Positions 38,601 through 48,240 of a stretch of DNA of 64,000 bases are shown piece after piece (the stretch's first letter is position 1; every line of letters begins with the position of its first letter). The notes under the pieces were generated by a model, which saw only the letters and a list, made by a program, of their open reading frames with translations, did no database searches and was not told the origin of the DNA. Origin of the DNA: Tolypeutes matacus (taxonomy: Eukaryota > Chordata > Mammalia > Cingulata > Chlamyphoridae). The translations under genes and the position numbers were made by a program. Location of the stretch: assembly GCA_026826555.1 (NCBI GenBank), contig JAKSZT010053881.1, positions 3,472,210-3,536,209 on the forward strand. The letters run 5' to 3'.

Positions 38601-41600
38601 TTCAACTTTCATGGACTGCTCCCGGCAGGATTCTTGATAAAGGAAAAGGTAAGTTTGATATCACATTTTAAACTATACTAAATCACATTGACTTTCATTT
38701 GCAAAGAAATTGCTAGTGGCCCATTTATAAATAATATTTAGAATGTCAATTATGGGCCATTATTCACCTATTTTCAGATATGAAAACTGGCGTTTCAATG
38801 GATAATTAACTGGTCCAAAAGTTACTTTAGTATTTAGTAATTTAGCTAGAATTCTAACCCAGTCTTGTCAGATTTTATTGTGCCAAATTGCCTCTCATAA
38901 TTTGAACTGTTTTAGAAATTACTTTGAGAAGACTGAGTTAACAGCTTCCTGTTGTACTGTTTTCTTCCTAATAGGGAAAATTTTTTCTAAGTGTTTCTGT
39001 ACTCAAACAATTTCATTCATTCATTTACCTTTATTTTTATTTTTATTTGAGTTTTCAAACTCTTAGTTACCTAAATTATCTCTACTTTCATTATACTAGT
39101 TCTTGCTCTTATATTTAGGTCTTTGATTTATTTTCAGTTTATTTTTGTAAAAGATACGAGGTAGAGTTCCTTCTTTTTTTTTTGCAAATGGACATCCAGT
39201 TTTCCCAGCACCATTTGTTGAAAAGACTGTTCTTTCCTAATTGCATGGTCTTTGGCCTCTTGTCAAAAATCATTTGGTCGTAAATGTGAGGGTTGACCTC
39301 TGAGCTTTCAGTTTGATTCCACTGGTCTATATGTCTGTTATTGTGCCAATACCATGCTGCTTTGATTACTGATGCTTTTTAATATGTTTTAAGATCAGGA
39401 AGAGTGAGTCCTCCAAATTCATTCTTTTTTTCAAGATGGCTTTAGCTATTTGGGAACCCTTACCCTTCCATATAAATTTGATGATGGGATTTTCCACTTC
39501 TGCAAAGAAGGTTGTTGGAATTTTTATTGGGATTGCATTGAATTTATAAATTGCTTTGGGTAGGAATGACATCTTAATGATATTTAGTCTTCCACTCCAT
39601 GAACATGGAATACCTTCCATTTAGTTAAGTCTTCTTTGATTTCTTTTAGCAATGTTTTGTAGTTTGCCCAGTATTAGTCCCTTACACCCTTGTTAGATTT
39701 ATTCTTAGATATTTGATTCTTTTAGTTACTATTGTGAATGGGATTTTTTTTCTTGATTTTTTTTCTTCCAATTGTTCATTGATTGTGTATGTACACATTA
39801 CTGATTTGGGGGTGTTGATCTTGTACCTCATCACTTCGCTGACTTCATTTATTAGCTCTAGGAGCTTTCTTGTGGATTTTTCGGGATTTTCTGTATATAG
39901 GATAATGTCATTTGCAAATAGGGAAAGTTTTACTTCTTCCTTTCCAAATTGGATGCCTTTCATTTCTTTTGCTTGCCTTATTGTTCTGGCAAGAACTTCT
40001 AATACAATGTTGAATAACAATGGTGATAGTGGGCATCCACATTTTGTTCCTGATCTTAAAAGGAAAGCTTTCAGTCTTTCATCATAAAGTAGGGTGCTAG
40101 CTGTAGGCCTCTCATTTATGCTTTTTATTGTATAGAAGTTTGCTTCTATTACCAGTGTTCTAAATATTTTTATCAAGAAGAGATGCTGGATTTTGTCAAA
40201 TGCCTTTTCTGCATTGATATGATCATGTGTTTTTTTCCCTTCATTCTGTTAATGTGGGGTATTACACTAATTGCTTTTCTTTTCTTTTTTAATCCCACAA
40301 CCCAGAGATAACCACAGTAGGATTTTACTGTTTAGTTGGTTTTTTTGTTTGTTTTGTTTTGTTTTGTTTTAAGGCATTACTGGGGATTGAACCCGGGACC
40401 TTGTACATGTGAAGCAGGCACTCCACTACAGCTACATCCGCTCCATAATTGATTTTCTTATGTTGAATCAACTTTGCATACCAGAGATAAATCCCACTTG
40501 ATTATGGTGTTTAATTCTTTTAAGATGCTGTTGATTTGGCTTGTTAGTATTTTGTTGGGGATTTTCGCATCTTTTAGCATAAGAGATACCAGTCTGTAGT
40601 TTTCTTTTCTTGTGGTATCATAATCTGGCTTTGGTATGAGAGTGATGTTGGACTTGTAAAATGAGTTAGGGAGATTTCCTTCCTCTTCAATTTTTTGGAA
40701 GTTTGAGCAGAATTGGAGTTAAGTCTTCTTGGAATATGTGGTAGAATTCCCCTATGAAGTCATCTGGTCCTGGGCTTTTCTTTGTTGGAGATTTTTTAAA
40801 TTACTAATTCAATCTCTTTACTAGTAATTGGTTTGTTGAGATGTTATTGGCATATAGTTGTTCATGCTATCCTCTTATACTCATTTTTATTTCAGCAGGG
40901 TCAGAAATTTTTATATATTTTGGGGCTCCACTGTTAAGTGCATATATATTTATAATTGTTATGTCTTCTTGTTGATGTGCCCCCTTTGTCAGAATATAAT
41001 GACCGTCTTTGTCCCTCATAACTGGTTTTGACTTAAAGACTATTTTAGCTGATATTACTATAGCTACCCCAGCTCTTTTTTTAAAAAATAATTTTATTAT
41101 TATTTATTTCTCCCCACCCCCTTAATGTTTTTTTGCACTTGCTGTGTCTATTTGTCTTCCTTGTTTCTTTAGGAGGCACAGGAGCAGAACCCAGGACCTC
41201 CAATGTGGGAGGGAGGTGCCTAATCGCTTGAGCCACCTCCACTCCCTGCTATGTTGTGTCTCTCATTATGCTTTTCCTTCCCATGACTCTTGTTGTGTCA
41301 TCTTGTTGTGTCAGCTTGCCATGCCTGCCCATCACACCAGCTTGCTGTCTTCTTTAGGAGCTACCGGAACTGAACCAGGGACCTCCCATGTGGTAAGCGG
41401 GAGCTCAATCACTTGAGCCATAGCCGCTTTCCCCCAGCTCTCTTTTGATTGCTACTTTCATGGTATATTTTTTCCATCCTTTAACTTTCAACCTACTTGT
41501 ATGTTTGAATTTAAGGTGAGTCTCTTGCAGACAACATATAGTTGGGTCATGCTTTTTTACCCATTTGGCCAATCTTTGCCATTTGACTGAAGAGTTTAAT

Positions 41601-44600
41601 CCATATATATTTAAAGTCTCTACTGATAATGCAGGACTTTCTTCTGCCATTTTGCTATTTAGCTTTTGTAAATCTTACACCTTTTTTGTTCCTCAATTCT
41701 GTTAATGCCTACTTTTATATTTATTTGATTTTTTGTGTTATACCATATTGAGTGCATTCTCTTTTCCACTGGATATACTTTTCATATATTTTCCTTGTGG
41801 TTACAATGCAGTTAAAATTGAATATCTTAAATTTATAGCAATCATATTTAGTTTGATACAAACTTAACTTTAATAGCATATACGTATGCTTTTCCTGTCC
41901 CCTCAACTTTTTTTTTTTGTACTTGTTACCATTTATATCTTGGTACATTGTATGTCCAAAATCATTGATTTAGCATTACTTTTTATGCATTTGCATTTCA
42001 GCACCTGTAGGAAGTAAAAAGTGGAGTTACATACCAAACAATACACTACAATAATACTTACATTATAATTACCCAAATGGTGGTTACCTTTACTGCAGGT
42101 CTTTGGTTTTTTTTATTGTTTATTTTTTCTATCTGGTTGTGTCATCATCTTTTTAGTGTGTTGCTGCACTGCACAGGGACCTTGCACGGAGGTCTGGGAT
42201 ACCTTTTATCTATTTTTTTTTAAACAGGAGTTCCCGGGATCCAATCCAGGTCCTCCATATGGTAAACAGGAGCTCAATTGCTTAAGTCCAGCTGTTTCCC
42301 AGGTCTTTATTTCTTTATGCCACTTTGAACTACTTTATAGCATCCTTTCCTTGGCCTGAAGATATCTCATTAATATTGCTTATAGGGCAAGTCTAGTGAT
42401 GATGAACTCCCTCAGCTTTTGTTTATCTGGGAATGTCTTAATCTCTCTCTCATTTTTGAAAGAAAGTCTCGCCAGATATAAAATTCTTGGTTGGAAGTTG
42501 TTTTCTTTCAACTATTTTAACCCACTGCCTTCTTGTCTCCATGGTTTCTGATGAGAAATTGGCACTCAATCTAATTGGAACTACCTGTGCCTAACATATT
42601 GCTTTTCTCGTGTAGCTTTCAGAACTCTCTCCTTGTCCTTTGCATTCAATAGTGTGATCAATATATGACAGGTGTATTTTTCTTCATGTTTATCCAGTTT
42701 GGTATTCTCTGGGCTTCTTGGATGTGCATATTTATATCTTTTGCTAATTTGGGGACGTTCTCCCTCATTATACCTTTGAATATTACTTCTGTACCTCTCT
42801 TTCTTCTCCTTCTGGACTCCCATAATGCATATATTTCTATGCTTGATGGTGTTTCAGAGTTGTCTTAGGTTATTTTTGCCCTTTTTTTTTTTTCCCTGCT
42901 CCTCAGCCTGACTCGTTTCAAGTGTCATGTCTCCAATATCACTGGTTCTTTCTTCTGCCAGCCCCATTCTGCTCTTAAAACCCTCCTGGGAATTTATTTC
43001 AGTTATCGTGGTCTTCAACTACCGTAGTCCTGTTTGGTTCCTTTTTAAAATTTCTATCTCTTTTCTAATAGTCTTACATTGGTCAGCCATTGTTTTCCTG
43101 TTATCCTTTATTTATTCTCTGCATTTTCTTTCCTTCATCTCCATGACCATTTTTAAGATGATTTTTTTTAAAGGCCTTGTTTAGTATGTCAACTTTCTGG
43201 TCTTCTTCTTTGGTGCTTTCTGTATTTTTATCCTCTTCCTTTGGATGGGCCATCATTTTTGTTTCTTTGTTTGTCTTATATTCTTTTCTTGCACACTGTA
43301 TTTCATTTTTTAAATGTTCAATCTGGAATTTATTCCCTGAGATATCTGTTTCTTAATTTTGTCACCAGCTGGTGGTAATACAAAGATTTTCTTGAGTTTC
43401 AGCCCTTCTATTAAGAAGGTCTGCCCTAGGCAAATGCAAGGTGCAGGGTTTTCCCTGTCTTTCTGGGCCTGTGTCTTGTCCTGAGCTTTTGCTTGTTAGT
43501 TGTTTTGGAGTTTCCCTGTTTACAGGAGTTTGGTTGTCTGCTCTGTTTCTGAGGAGACATACCTTCCTCTCCTGCGTGATTGAAGCTGGCAAGCCTTTGC
43601 CCCAGACTGTCTGCCTCTATAGTTTCTTATATTTCTTTTGTTGTCTCAGGCTGCTTTTGACTGAAGGGCAAATTCTATGAGGAGGGACACACCAGAGATG
43701 ATTTTCCCAAGTCAGTTTTTTCCAGCTAAAATACAACCCTCAAAGGGTTGGGGATCAGGGCTCCCCAAAGGTGAGCTCCCTTGGCCTGCCCAACAAATGC
43801 AACCCTTCAACTAACTGTCCTCCATAGCCCTGAGGAAGTATAGCATCTTTAAATCTTTTCTTCTGTGGCCTTTGTCTAGGCTGGGTTGAAACAATGGCTG
43901 CTGCTGCCTTTGGAGAAGAGAAATGTTAAAGCAATTGCCCTCCCTCAGAGCTGGGCCCCCAGTGATCTGAAGTCACTAATCAAAAGCTGTAATCAGTGAG
44001 CAGCTGTGCCCACCCTGGTCTTGGGAAGAGGAATTTTATGTCCCTTTCTGTCACCAGTGAGCTAGCCAGGGGTCATAAGAGTGGGGGATGGGCACTGGTA
44101 GCCAAAACCATTGCACAGGGAGAGCAATTTCTTGTTCCTTAATGTAATTTTTCAGCCTCTTCCTCCCACTCTTTCCTGGATATTGTACAGTGTTCTTCTA
44201 GCCTCTGTAGTTTCAAATAATTGTTTCAGACAGTTCCTGCCTATTTAATCGCTGTTCTGGTGGAAGGACTGAGGTCTGGAGCTCACTATGCCATCTCACA
44301 ATCCTCTCCCTGATATATCCTGAGCACATTTTTCATTAGGACATAACCCAGCCCCTCTGCTTCCTTTTGCTCTTTGTCTTAATCCTTTTGTCCTACTCTG
44401 TTTATCTTCTCCCTTCTTCTCCCCTATTACTTCCCCTCTCTACCTAATGAGATATGGAATACTGGCTGTCTTTATTATACTCCTTGAACATTACTGTGCT
44501 TTTTGTACTAAATTAAAAAGTGAATTCCATTCTTTATATTTCACTTTCTGAAAAGAAATCTAGATTCAGGTTTTCTTAGTATAAGATTTTCAATTAATTT

Positions 44601-45145
44601 TTTTCTATGACCCTATAACCCTAGATAGAAAACTTTTCACATGATTGTTCTCGATATAGCAATATGTAATGACCAGATAGAAACCACCTTTAGGATTTCC
44701 ATAACTAAAACCTAGTGTGCATTTCTGATATGTAAGACAATGTGATAGAAGTAAGGTATCCTAGTTATTTTAATGTATATGAAATACATATATTTGTTTT
44801 CCAGCTGACTGCTATGTTATAAGAATAAGTAAGTTTCTCCTGGAACTCCAAGAAGATTTTGACAATGCTTCTTTAGTGAATACTTCTAATCTGATACCTA
44901 AAGAGGCTGGAAAAACAGAAGTTTTTGAATTTAAACCAGAATCTTTTAAAATAGAAAATGGCACTGAAATCCTCATTGCAATCCAAGCCATCCGTGAAGC
45001 CAACCTGACCTCAGAGGTTTCTAACATTGCACATGTAACCAAGTTTATTCCTCCACAGGAATCTAGTGGCCCTGCTCTGGGTATCAAAATTTCTGCAATC
45101 AGTTTGGCAGTTTGGGGATTAGCTGTGATTTTATCCATATTTTAA
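23508..45145 (+). CDS. CLCA3: CLCA3, calcium-activated chloride channel regulator family, 14 coding exons
   Basis: CLCA proteins are secreted or surface-attached zinc metalloproteases that self-cleave and modulate calcium-activated chloride conductance. Exons: 23508-23666, 25184-25324, 25543-25690, 26299-26407, 28375-28555, 32055-32282, 33143-33367, 34473-34650, 35870-35970, 36327-36551, 36880-37150, 37681-37851, 38412-38648, 44805-45145. These total 2715 nt: 904 residues plus stop, normal for the family (about 900-940). All introns are GT-AG and no stop interrupts the frame. Visible parts: signal peptide 1-21; N-terminal CLCA protease domain with HEWAH at 155-159 followed by GIFDE; VWA domain from about 307 with DKSGS at 315-319, T386 and D416 completing the metal site; expected self-cleavage region about 690-705; fibronectin-III-like segment about 760-860; hydrophobic tail 882-904 (possible GPI or membrane anchor). 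Sequons include N75, N361 and N505. The product is closest to mouse Clca3a1 as remembered, rather than CLCA1, CLCA2 or CLCA4. The start has a strong context (A at -3, G at +4). Confidence 0.96.
23667..25183 (+). other. CLCA3 intron 1
   Basis: Holds a MIR-like tract at about 24220-24380 and an antisense L2-like tract at about 24930-25050 ('taccaggctctgggcataca'). Otherwise A+T-rich without identified features. Confidence 0.7.
25184..25324 (+). CDS. CLCA3: CLCA3 exon 2 (residues 54-100)
   Basis: Encodes [17 protein letters not shown] and NVSILIP, with sequon N75. Acceptor TTGCCAG, donor CAG|GTAGGC, phase 0. Confidence 0.96.
25543..25690 (+). CDS. CLCA3: CLCA3 exon 3 (residues 101-150)
   Basis: Encodes [26 protein letters not shown] and IYGPRG. 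Acceptor AATTTTAG, donor G|GTAGGG, ends in phase 1. Confidence 0.96.
25752..26214 (-). mobile_element. MLT1-type MaLR solo LTR, antisense, with 5 bp TSD (CLCA3 intron 3)
   Basis: The + strand reads TGTATTAGCTTCCTAGGG ... CAACCCACCTCA, the reverse complement of an MLT1-like LTR ('aacagaactttattctctca', 'tcttaacttgattacatctg', 'caagaccctatttccaaata'). GTGAT is duplicated exactly at 25747-25751 and 26215-26219. A solo LTR with no internal region. Confidence 0.9.
26299..26407 (+). CDS. CLCA3: CLCA3 exon 4 (residues 150-187), protease motif
   Basis: Encodes the zinc-protease core [18 protein letters not shown] (HEWAH at residues 155-159, then DE). Acceptor CTCATAG, donor AG|GTATCA, ends in phase 2. 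Confidence 0.97.
26408..28374 (+). other. CLCA3 intron 4
   Basis: MIR-like text near 27565-27620 ('gagcacctactatgtgcctg'). No SINE or L1 insertion recognised; no other open frame of note. Confidence 0.6.
28375..28555 (+). CDS. CLCA3: CLCA3 exon 5 (residues 187-246)
   Basis: Encodes the cysteine-rich end of the N-terminal domain, with [20 protein letters not shown] and [12 protein letters not shown] Glu codon lies just before CQGGSC (FKECQGGSC), whereas relatives as I recall them read KCQGGSC. Acceptor CATTATAG, donor TCT|GTAAGT, ends in phase 0. Confidence 0.96.
28556..32054 (+). other. CLCA3 intron 5
   Basis: 3.5 kb. MIR at about 29110-29330 with an A-run at about 29290-29310, and antisense L2 at about 30230-30960 ('agagatgacttttgagctgg'). 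No DAS SINE. Confidence 0.6.
32055..32282 (+). CDS. CLCA3: CLCA3 exon 6 (residues 247-322), VWA start
   Basis: Encodes [20 protein letters not shown] and the first VWA strand [15 protein letters not shown], giving the DxSxS metal-site residues D315, S317 and S319. Acceptor TTTTCTAG, donor ACA|GTAAGG, phase 0. Confidence 0.97.
32283..33142 (+). other. CLCA3 intron 6
   Basis: A+T-rich. About 32560-32940 resembles an old L1 3' UTR ('cttaataatataccttaaac', 'cacaatgaacatgtttgcat'). Confidence 0.5.
33143..33367 (+). CDS. CLCA3: CLCA3 exon 7 (residues 323-397), VWA
   Basis: Encodes [28 protein letters not shown] and the GGTSICSG loop with metal-site Thr386. Acceptor TCTTACAG, donor CAG|GTAAAA, phase 0. 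Confidence 0.97.
33368..34472 (+). other. CLCA3 intron 7
   Basis: 1.1 kb, no repeat clearly recognised apart from MIR-like text near 34150-34180. Confidence 0.5.
34473..34650 (+). CDS. CLCA3: CLCA3 exon 8 (residues 398-457), VWA
   Basis: Encodes [17 protein letters not shown] (metal-site Asp416), [20 protein letters not shown]. Acceptor ATTATCAG, donor G|GTAAAC, ends in phase 1. Confidence 0.97.
34651..35869 (+). other. CLCA3 intron 8
   Basis: Polypyrimidine tract at about 34796-34880 and MIR-like text at about 35040-35165. No insertion of a young element. Confidence 0.6.
34796..34880. repeat. Polypyrimidine (CT-rich) tract
   Basis: Runs of TCCCTTCCTC / CTCTCTCCCCCC with few purines, in intron 8. 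Confidence 0.85.
35870..35970 (+). CDS. CLCA3: CLCA3 exon 9 (residues 457-490)
   Basis: Encodes [18 protein letters not shown] and SISQQAIQ. Acceptor CATTTTAG, donor CAG|GTTAGT (non-consensus +3 T), phase 0. Confidence 0.96.
36327..36551 (+). CDS. CLCA3: CLCA3 exon 10 (residues 491-565)
   Basis: Encodes [31 protein letters not shown] and [10 protein letters not shown], with sequons N505 and N516. Acceptor TCAATAG, donor CAG|GTATGT, phase 0. Confidence 0.97.
36593..36661. repeat. Polypurine (GA-rich) tract
   Basis: About 65 nt almost free of pyrimidines on the + strand, 42 nt after exon 10. Together with 34796-34880 it is one of two long purine/pyrimidine-asymmetric tracts in the gene. Confidence 0.85.
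36880..37150 (+). CDS. CLCA3: CLCA3 exon 11 (residues 566-656)
   Basis: Encodes [31 protein letters not shown] and [11 protein letters not shown]. Acceptor GATTTTCAG, donor G|GTAATA, ends in phase 1. Confidence 0.97.
37681..37851 (+). CDS. CLCA3: CLCA3 exon 12 (residues 656-713)
   Basis: Encodes [20 protein letters not shown] and [12 protein letters not shown], covering the expected self-cleavage zone. The acceptor TATCAAG has A at -3 and a weak pyrimidine tract, but it keeps phase and homology. Donor G|GTAAGT. Confidence 0.94.
37852..38411 (+). other. CLCA3 intron 12
   Basis: Antisense L2-like tract at about 38050-38170 ('gcacctcctctgtggcaggc') and an (ATCA)n-like low-complexity run at about 38278-38332. 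Confidence 0.6.
38412..38648 (+). CDS. CLCA3: CLCA3 exon 13 (residues 713-791)
   Basis: Encodes [28 protein letters not shown] and the fibronectin-III-like start [12 protein letters not shown] with IQLSWTAPG. Acceptor TTCGGTAG, donor G|GTAAGT. Confidence 0.97.
40280..40444 (-). mobile_element. DAS SINE, antisense, inside L1
   Basis: GTTTT-rich tail, then GGGGATTGAACCCGGGACC and 'ctacagctacatccgctcc'. Near-duplicate flanks TAATTGCTTTTC and TAATTGATTTTC suggest the target site. Confidence 0.85.
41077..41431 (-). mobile_element. DAS SINE, long/dimeric, antisense, inside L1, with TSD
   Basis: Two antisense tRNA-like heads (about 41172-41245 and 41356-41430) separated by a 'tgttgtgtcatcttgttgtg' linker. 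The TSD CCCCAGCTCT is at 41067-41076 and 41432-41441. Confidence 0.92.
42105..42299 (-). mobile_element. DAS SINE, antisense, inside L1, with TSD
   Basis: Decayed antisense head 'gatccaatccaggtcctcca' and 'gcttaagtccagctgtttcc'. The TSD CAGGTCTTT is at 42096-42104 and 42300-42308. Confidence 0.85.
44805..45145 (+). CDS. CLCA3: CLCA3 exon 14 (residues 792-904 and stop)
   Basis: Encodes the end of the fibronectin-III-like part ([37 protein letters not shown]), then [12 protein letters not shown] and the hydrophobic tail [19 protein letters not shown], stop TAA at 45143-45145. Acceptor TGTTTTCCAG. Confidence 0.97.
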
Positions 45146-45320
45146 ACTAGAAATTGTATTAGAACTAAAATTCAATATTATATATATATTTGGTAAACAT
45201 CTACAGTATTGAGAATTTAACTTATTGTACTCATTGTCTATTATGAAACTCTTTGTAATATAAAAAGAGCATGCAAAACCTATAAATTTCTTAATTACTT
45301 GAGATAATTAATACATACTA

Positions 45321-45326
45321 ATTAAA
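45321..45326 (+). terminator. CLCA3: Candidate poly(A) signal ATTAAA for CLCA3
   Basis: ATTAAA about 175 nt after the stop. There is no AATAAA before the repeat-rich sequence starts. AATATA near 45258 and a second ATTAAA near 45478 are alternatives, so the 3' UTR length is uncertain. Confidence 0.3.
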
Positions 45327-45599
45327 TTGCTAAAGAGAAATCAAAATGAGTATACTATCCCTTATCTTTCAAAAGTCTGTTTATATTAATTTTTAATATA
45401 AAAAAGAAGATGCATATTTGTACTTATAGGCTTTTGTTAAAACCAATTTAAGGTAGTGCTACAAATTTATTTGGTATATTAAAAAAATCAGAGTTTACCC
45501 AAGTCATTTGAAAAATATTTTATGTATCCACAACAGCAAATAACTGTATGGAAGAAGAATTATTTAGCTTCCAAATGGTTAGAGTTGATGATTACACAT

Positions 45600-46620
45600 T
45601 ATAGTGAGTGCAATCAACACTGCTGATTTATAAATGTGATTGTAGCTGAAAGGGGTCATCTAGGGATATCATTATAATATAATGATAGCAGTAATATAAC
45701 TGTCAATGGAAAGAAAGCTAGAGGATAATCTAGGGACTGTATAACATAGTGATTTTGGTGGTGGATGATGATTGTGGTTAATAGTACAAATACAGGGATG
45801 TTCCTCTATTAGAAGGTCTTAAGAATATGGAGATACATGGAAAATATATAATTAACAGAACATCTATAGTTAACAATAATATTCTAATATTTTACAGCAA
45901 TGGCAAAGAAGGTACTATATCAATGCTAAGGGTCAATAATAGGGAGGTATAAGAGGGCATGGGGGGAAGCGGCTGTGGCTCAATCAGTAGGGCTCCCGTT
46001 TACCATATGGGAGGCCCCGGGTTCGGTTCCCGGGGCCTCCTGGTGAAGGCAAGCCCGCCCGCACGGCGTGGTTAGCTGACCCAGCGAGCACAAGCAGCAA
46101 GGGGGGGATAAATGAATAAATTAAAAAAAAAAAAAAAAAAATCTTAAAAAAAAAAAAAAGAGGGCATGGGATTTTTTCTTTTGGAGTAATGAAAATGTTC
46201 TGAAACTGTGTGAGTTGATGACAGCACAATTTTGTGATGAACTGAGAGCCACTGAATGTCCACTTCGGATGCATTGTACAAGGCAGGGGACTGTATAACA
46301 CAGCTAACCCCATGGTGAATGATGGGCTGTGGTTAACAGTACAAATATGAGAACATTCTCTCATGAACTACAATAAATATACAATACTAATACATTGTGT
46401 TAAGAATAGGATGGTTTGTTGGGAAAATACACCAATTGTAAGCTATGGACGATAGCACTAATATAATGACGGCGTTCTTTCATCATTTGTAACAAATGTG
46501 TCACAACAATGTAAGATTTTGGTGGTGGGCAATGTATGGGAATCCTGTATGGTATGCATGATTGTTTTGTTAACTCACACACACAAAAAAAGAAATTGAA
46601 AAAAATTTATTTAGGTTGCA
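45600..46620 (+). mobile_element. Xenarthran L1 3' UTR-like tract, sense, split by a SINE
   Basis: Contains 'gactgtataacatagtgatt', 'ggtggtggatgatgattgtg' and later 'gactgtataacacagctaac', 'ttttggtggtgggcaatgta', 'gcatgattgttttgttaact' followed by an A-rich end. The repeated modules suggest one L1-type 3' UTR with internal duplication; the name is from memory. Confidence 0.55.
45964..46157 (+). mobile_element. DAS SINE (long form), full length with perfect TSD
   Basis: GGGAAGCGGCTGTGGCTCAA head, GGTTCGGTTCCC B box, GGGGGGATAAATGAATAAA tail and poly(A). The TSD AAGAGGGCATGGG is at 45951-45963 and 46158-46170. Near-identical to the copies at 4291 and 60622. Confidence 0.97.
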
Positions 46621-46849
46621 TTCCTGAATATGAATGAATATTTGATATTCACATAAATAATAATTTTTAAAGACTATAGAGATAATTGTTCAATGATAAA
46701 TGGTCTAAAGCAGTAAAAAGGTCAAATTTGGTTTTTATCAATGAATAAAAGTGGTATATGAAAATTTCAGCTTTAGGTGTGAAATGACTATTAGCTAGCA
46801 AGAATTCTTTTCTGTATGAACTGTGGAACAATGCAATTAAGTCCTGTTT

Positions 46850-47010
46850 CTATTCTGAGATCATCATTAGGTCCTAAGAGTATCACCAAAATTCCCCATT
46901 AGGGCAGGGATTTTTTTTTTTTTTTTCATTGCTCTACTCTCGGCTAGAATAGTAGAATAGTACTTGACACATAGTATATGTTCAATAATTATTTGTTAAA
47001 TAAATTACTA
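46850..47010 (+). mobile_element. L2 3' end, sense
   Basis: 'tagggcaggga' ... 'gtacttgacacatagtatat' 'gttcaataattatttgttaa', with a T-run inside. Confidence 0.65.
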
Positions 47011-47239
47011 AATACTTTTATGCTCACAAAAGATATTCAAATTTACCACCATTATATCAAAAAATATCCACGCAATGTGTATGTGCACATGGTATTGTGA
47101 GGGCAGGATATGATGAAAACTAACCTCTTAATAGCATGACTGGAACCAACACATAAAGTTCAAGAATTTAACTGTATTATGCCAATAGAATACACAAATA
47201 AACTAATAAAATTTAAATTAAGCTATTAATATAGTGATG

Positions 47240-47518
47240 CTGTGATTTTTCTCAGTGAGAGAGAAAATTAAAAGGGACAGTAATATTTGAGGAAAATCCC
47301 CTTTTTACAGGCAGGAAGATTTCAAAAACTCTGAAGGTCTGAAAGAAGGGAGCTATTTGATGAATTTGGAGGTGGAAGAGTCAGGAGAAAAATCTTAAAA
47401 CATTAGCGAACCAAATCCAGGAATATATAGAAAGTAATAATATATCATGACCAACTTGAATTTATTCCAGGAAAGCAAAGATGTTTTAATACTAGAAAAT
47501 CAATGTAATTCACCATAT
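47240..47518 (+). mobile_element. L1 ORF2 fragment, sense
   Basis: 'ttccaggaaagcaaagatgt' and 'gaaaatcaatgtaattcacc' are L1 ORF2 text. It is interrupted at 47519 by the LTR, and L1-like text ('atctacaaaaaacatac') resumes after 48112 with some sequence lost between. Confidence 0.65.
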
Positions 47519-48112
47519 TGTATTAGTCAGCCTAGAGGTGCTGATGCAAAATACCTGAAATCTGTTGGCTTTTATAAAGCATATTTAGTTAGGGTAGAAG
47601 CCCACTGTTACCAGGCCATAAAGCATAAGTTACTTCCCTCAACAAAGTCTGTTGCCATATATTGGAGCAAGATGGCTGCCAATGTCTGTAAGGGTTCAGG
47701 CTTCCTGGAACTCATTTCTCTCCAGGCTCAGCTTCTCTGCTCTCTCCACAGGCCAGCTGTACACTATCAGACAAATGGCTGGTCTTTCTTCCCAGGCCAT
47801 TACTGTGTCCAACTGAGCCTTCTCTCCTTCTTCAAGTATCTGCTTCTTTATGTGTTTACTTCCCAGGCTCCAGGATCAAAACTGCAACTACCCTTCTCTG
47901 TGTGAGGTTTCTCTGTGGGTCCATGATCATCAATGGGGCGGGGATTCAACCTCCTACTTACTGGCCCAATCAAAGCCCCAATCATTATTTAATTAGGTAA
48001 AAGTGAAATCTCTGAATCCAATATAATCTAATATGCCCAGATGAGCAGACCAGTTAACAAACATAATCCAATAACTATTTTTAGAATTCATAAATAATGC
48101 CAAACTGCTACA
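47519..48112 (-). mobile_element. Solo LTR (MaLR-like), antisense, second copy
   Basis: Same family as 8322-8856: TGTATTAGTCAGCC start, 'ggagcaagatggctgccaat', 'gggttcaggcttcctgg', 'ggccagctgtacactatcag' and an ACTGCTACA end. The flanks CATAT and GGTAT do not match, so the TSD is decayed or rearranged. A 152-codon open frame at 47447-47905 spans L1 and LTR and is not a gene. Confidence 0.75.
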
Positions 48113-48240
48113 GGTATCTACAAAAAACATACCTATAGCAGATATCAAAATGAACAGTGATCCAGGGCTCTATCTCTGGAACGTGGCAGTGTTTTGGAGT
48201 GCCAAGTTTCAGCAGCTTGAACAAATGATGTACGTGTGTT

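Larger units (their letters stand above)
39090..44317 (-). mobile_element. Antisense L1 in CLCA3 intron 13, 5' end present, 3' end missing
   Basis: Right to left: 5' UTR (about 43100-44317, beginning with the reverse of 'gagaggattgtgagatggca'), ORF1 with a C-terminal piece reading [13 protein letters not shown] on the minus strand at 42823-42581, then ORF2. An RT piece is open for 164 codons at 40176-39682 and carries FAND in place of the catalytic FADD. Three SINEs interrupt it (40280-40444, 41077-41431, 42105-42299). The last part of ORF2 and the 3' UTR with poly(A) are absent. Inactive. Confidence 0.9.

Noticed and set aside
39682..40176. 164-codon minus-strand open frame with RT similarity
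   Set aside because: It is a surviving piece of L1 ORF2 with an altered catalytic motif, not an independent gene.
45964..46040. tRNA gene-like cloverleaf head with A and B boxes
   Set aside because: It is the head of a DAS SINE with poly(A) tail and target duplication, as are all other tRNA-like sequences here.
47447..47905. 152-codon + strand open frame
   Set aside because: It runs from L1 ORF2 text directly into an antisense LTR, so it is a chance fusion of repeats.
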